A DNA stretch of 64,000 nucleotides, from the NCBI GenBank assembly GCA_047967505.1, contig CM106541.1. One strand, given 5' to 3'. The stretch's first letter is position 1; each line of letters opens with the position of its first letter. The notes under the pieces were generated by a model. That model was not told where the DNA came from and searched no databases. It worked only from the letters and a program-made list of their open reading frames with translations. This DNA is from Dipteris shenzhenensis (Eukaryota; Polypodiophyta; Polypodiopsida; Gleicheniales). Shown piece after piece: positions 61,966 to 64,000 of this stretch. Made by a program: the position numbers and the translations under genes.

Positions 61966-64000
61966 ATGAGCTGGACCATATTGAGTTGGAATGTACACGG
62001 GCTCCACGATCGTGTTCGTAGCCAGCCGCAGTACCTGATACTCCGGTAGGAGTTGGAGAGGGTAGTGGTAGGGCGGGCAGTGGACATTCTTATGATTCAG
62101 GAGCACATGTTTTCAGCTTGAGACATTGGTCGACGACATCACCTTCTCCCAGGGAGAGGTCCAGAGGAGTGGTCCCCTGTGGTAGGACGGAGTGGAGGGG
62201 TCTGCATCTCGGTCTCACAGACTTTGTCCCCAGAGGTCTACGATTAGGTCGAGCTCATTCCAGGACGGGCAGTTTGGATGGGAGTTTGGACGGGAGAGTT
62301 CAAGATCGGGATCCTAAACGTGTATGCTGCAGCGTGTAGAGCGTAGCACCTGGGAGCAGTTCATTTTCATGATCAGTGGCAGAGACCCGTGGAGAGATTC
62401 AGATTTCAGCAGGACACCTGGTAGCCTTCTCTTCTCCTTTGGATAGAGGAGACACGATGGATTGCTAGAGACGAGACCATTTCTATGTTGGGGACTGGGC
62501 ACTACACAGAGGTGGATCTATTGGGATTCTGGCAGGTACCATGATGTTAGACCACTCTCTCGTGGTACTTCACTTGGATCAGCCCCGTCGAGGTCTCCCC
62601 TAGAAGGGGGTCCGCATTCTAGAGGACCTCCTGCAGGACGAGGAGATTCAGCAGGTCATGGCAGGGATATGGGAGCAATCAGAGACGGCATCGTGTGAGG
62701 GTTGGGCTACGTGGGTGGTCGATGCGATTTAGAGGAGCAATGAGGAGCTGCAAGCTCACGCCCTTAGGCGGAGAAGTACCCTTCAGGAGCGTGAGCGGGC
62801 TTTGAGGAGAGACCTCGCCTCCATCGAGAGGCTCAGGGAGCAGGACCTAGTGTCTTAGTGGCTTAGTGACAGATTCGAGAGCACTTGTCTCGAGCTTCAG
62901 CACATGGAGGTGCGGCGGGCTGAGTCCTATCATTCCTCCCGGGCTCGATGGGTGTAGCAGGGGGACAGGATGACGAAGCAGTTCTTTCATACCAGTGGGC
63001 CCCGATCGGCAGGCACACAGCTACAGTGTCTCCGGGACTCGCAGGGCATGATGCACACTAACCTGTAGGAGATTCTGGACATGACCACCGGTTTTTACAA
63101 CCAGCTCTTTTAGACCGAGAGGATGACCCCAGCTGGTCTTGTGGCCCAAGGGCTAGTTTGGGATCACGTTCCGCCAGTAGTCTCGCACGACTTATGCAGT
63201 AGACTCTAGGAGCCTTTCACAGATGAGGAGCTCTAGGAAGCCCTCAAGGCTCTCCCGACCGATAAGTGTCCAGGTGAGGATGGCTCGACTCTGGCCTTCT
63301 TCCGGAACTTCTGGGAGATTATCTCCACCCCTTTCCGTCTAGCTTGCCAGGAGATTTTTGACACATGCCTTCTCCCTCAGTCTTTGAGCAGGGGGTGGAT
63401 TTGTTTGATCTTGAAAGAGGGAGATAGGTCAGACATCCGCCGACAGCGAAGGCCGATCACTCTGCTTGATACTCCATACAAGATCCTCGCCAAGGTCTTG
63501 AGTTTGCGGTTACGTCCCTATCTTACCGACATCATCCAAGACTGGGTTTGTCCAGGAGCGTAGCATCCTAGACAACATCTTCATGTTCTGGGAGGTAGTG
63601 GATTGGTCCAGGGAGGAGTCACAGCCGTTGGCCGTCCTTCTCTTAGACTTTGAGAAGGCCTACGACAGGGTGGAGTGGTCTTTCTTGAAGGGCACTATGA
63701 GGAGATTGGGTTTCTCAGACAGATGGGTCAGAGGAGTTTCAGCGCTATATGCAGGGAGCTCTAGCCAGATGCTTATCGGAGGACACACAGGCGAGGCCTT
63801 TTCTCTCTCTCACTCAGTCCGCCAAGACTGCCCACTCGCTCCCTTCCTCTTCTTGTTTGTGGCGGAGGCTTGGGCTACTATTTGAGATCACAGGTGGCGA
63901 GTCTCATAGGGTGGAAGCTCCCAATCAGACAGGAGGAGGAGTTACTTGACTCGGAGGTTGCAGACGACACGGCCTTGTATGTTGAGGGCGCCACAGCGAG
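61966..64000 (+). pseudogene. LINE VI ORF2: endonuclease and reverse transcriptase, runs off window
   Basis: Starts at ATG 61966 (MSWTILSWNVHGLHDR), the apurinic-type endonuclease opening of L1-class LINEs; IQEHMF and DHSLVVLHLD follow. RT motifs from 63260 are TDKCPGEDGS, WICLILKEGDRSDIRR, RPITLLDTPYKILAKVLSLR, LDNIFMFWEVVDWSRE, AVLLLDFEKAYDRVEWSFLK, then QDCPLAPFLFLFVAEA at the edge. Frameshifts lie near 62540 and 63550. In-frame stops are almost all TAG. The catalytic YADD region is near or beyond 63958-64000, where ADDTAL is readable. Confidence 0.88.

Overview
The window is nuclear DNA from a land plant with a transposon-inflated genome. The evidence is plant-type Ty1/copia and Ty3/gypsy elements primed by initiator-Met tRNA (primer sites reading TGGTATCAGAGC), several plant LINE families, and exons of one plant gene separated by introns of 19 kb and more. 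Introns of this size fit ferns or gymnosperms best. I cannot name a species. No rRNA, tRNA, CRISPR or prokaryotic genes were seen.

The only convincing host gene is a TOM1-LIKE (TOL) VHS-domain gene on the + strand. Three consecutive coding exons are visible at 9165-9263, 28623-28736 and 29065-29228. All have splice-site dinucleotides and keep frame. The first of these introns is 19.4 kb. The intron after the third exon runs at least 34.7 kb to the window end without a GAT-domain exon appearing. Nearly everything else is mobile DNA lying in or around these introns.

Layout: 1-1650 holds a decayed gypsy integrase. 2345-3540 is a deleted copia (D). 4316-8040 is a minus-strand gypsy (G0) with its 5' LTR at the right. 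8043-8470 is a plus-strand LTR with a polypurine tract and TATA box. Copia A is split: its 3' half is plus-strand (10171-13677) and its 5' half is minus-strand (17505-27509), and both outer ends carry the same target-site copy, implying an inversion. LINE debris lies at 13690-16925. Gypsy G1 (17577-24920) is nested in copia A with an exact GGAGG duplication. Microsatellites and TOL exons occupy 27515-30290. LINE fragments and an ORF1-only LINE (IV) lie at 30290-33187. Copia B (33188-47336, duplication AAAGA) is itself interrupted by LINE III (35484-37932) and by copia C (38222-43925, duplication GACTT). A run of LINE 3' ends with (GA)n/(TC)n tails fills 47588-53300. A plus-strand LINE (VI) begins near 54300, is split by a young, apparently intact copia E (54877-61088, duplication CAGAG), and runs off the right edge.

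The most unusual signal is not a gene. The LTRs and leaders of several unrelated LTR elements carry dense arrays of short motifs: dyads with a fixed core and co-varying arms in G1, GGTGTG-centred dyads in G0, and GTAC/CCGTACGG clusters in copia A, B and E. These look like plant transcription-factor sites (WRKY, MYB, bZIP, SBP) or RNA hairpins and could be a shared regulatory design. That function is inference; the motifs themselves are visible.
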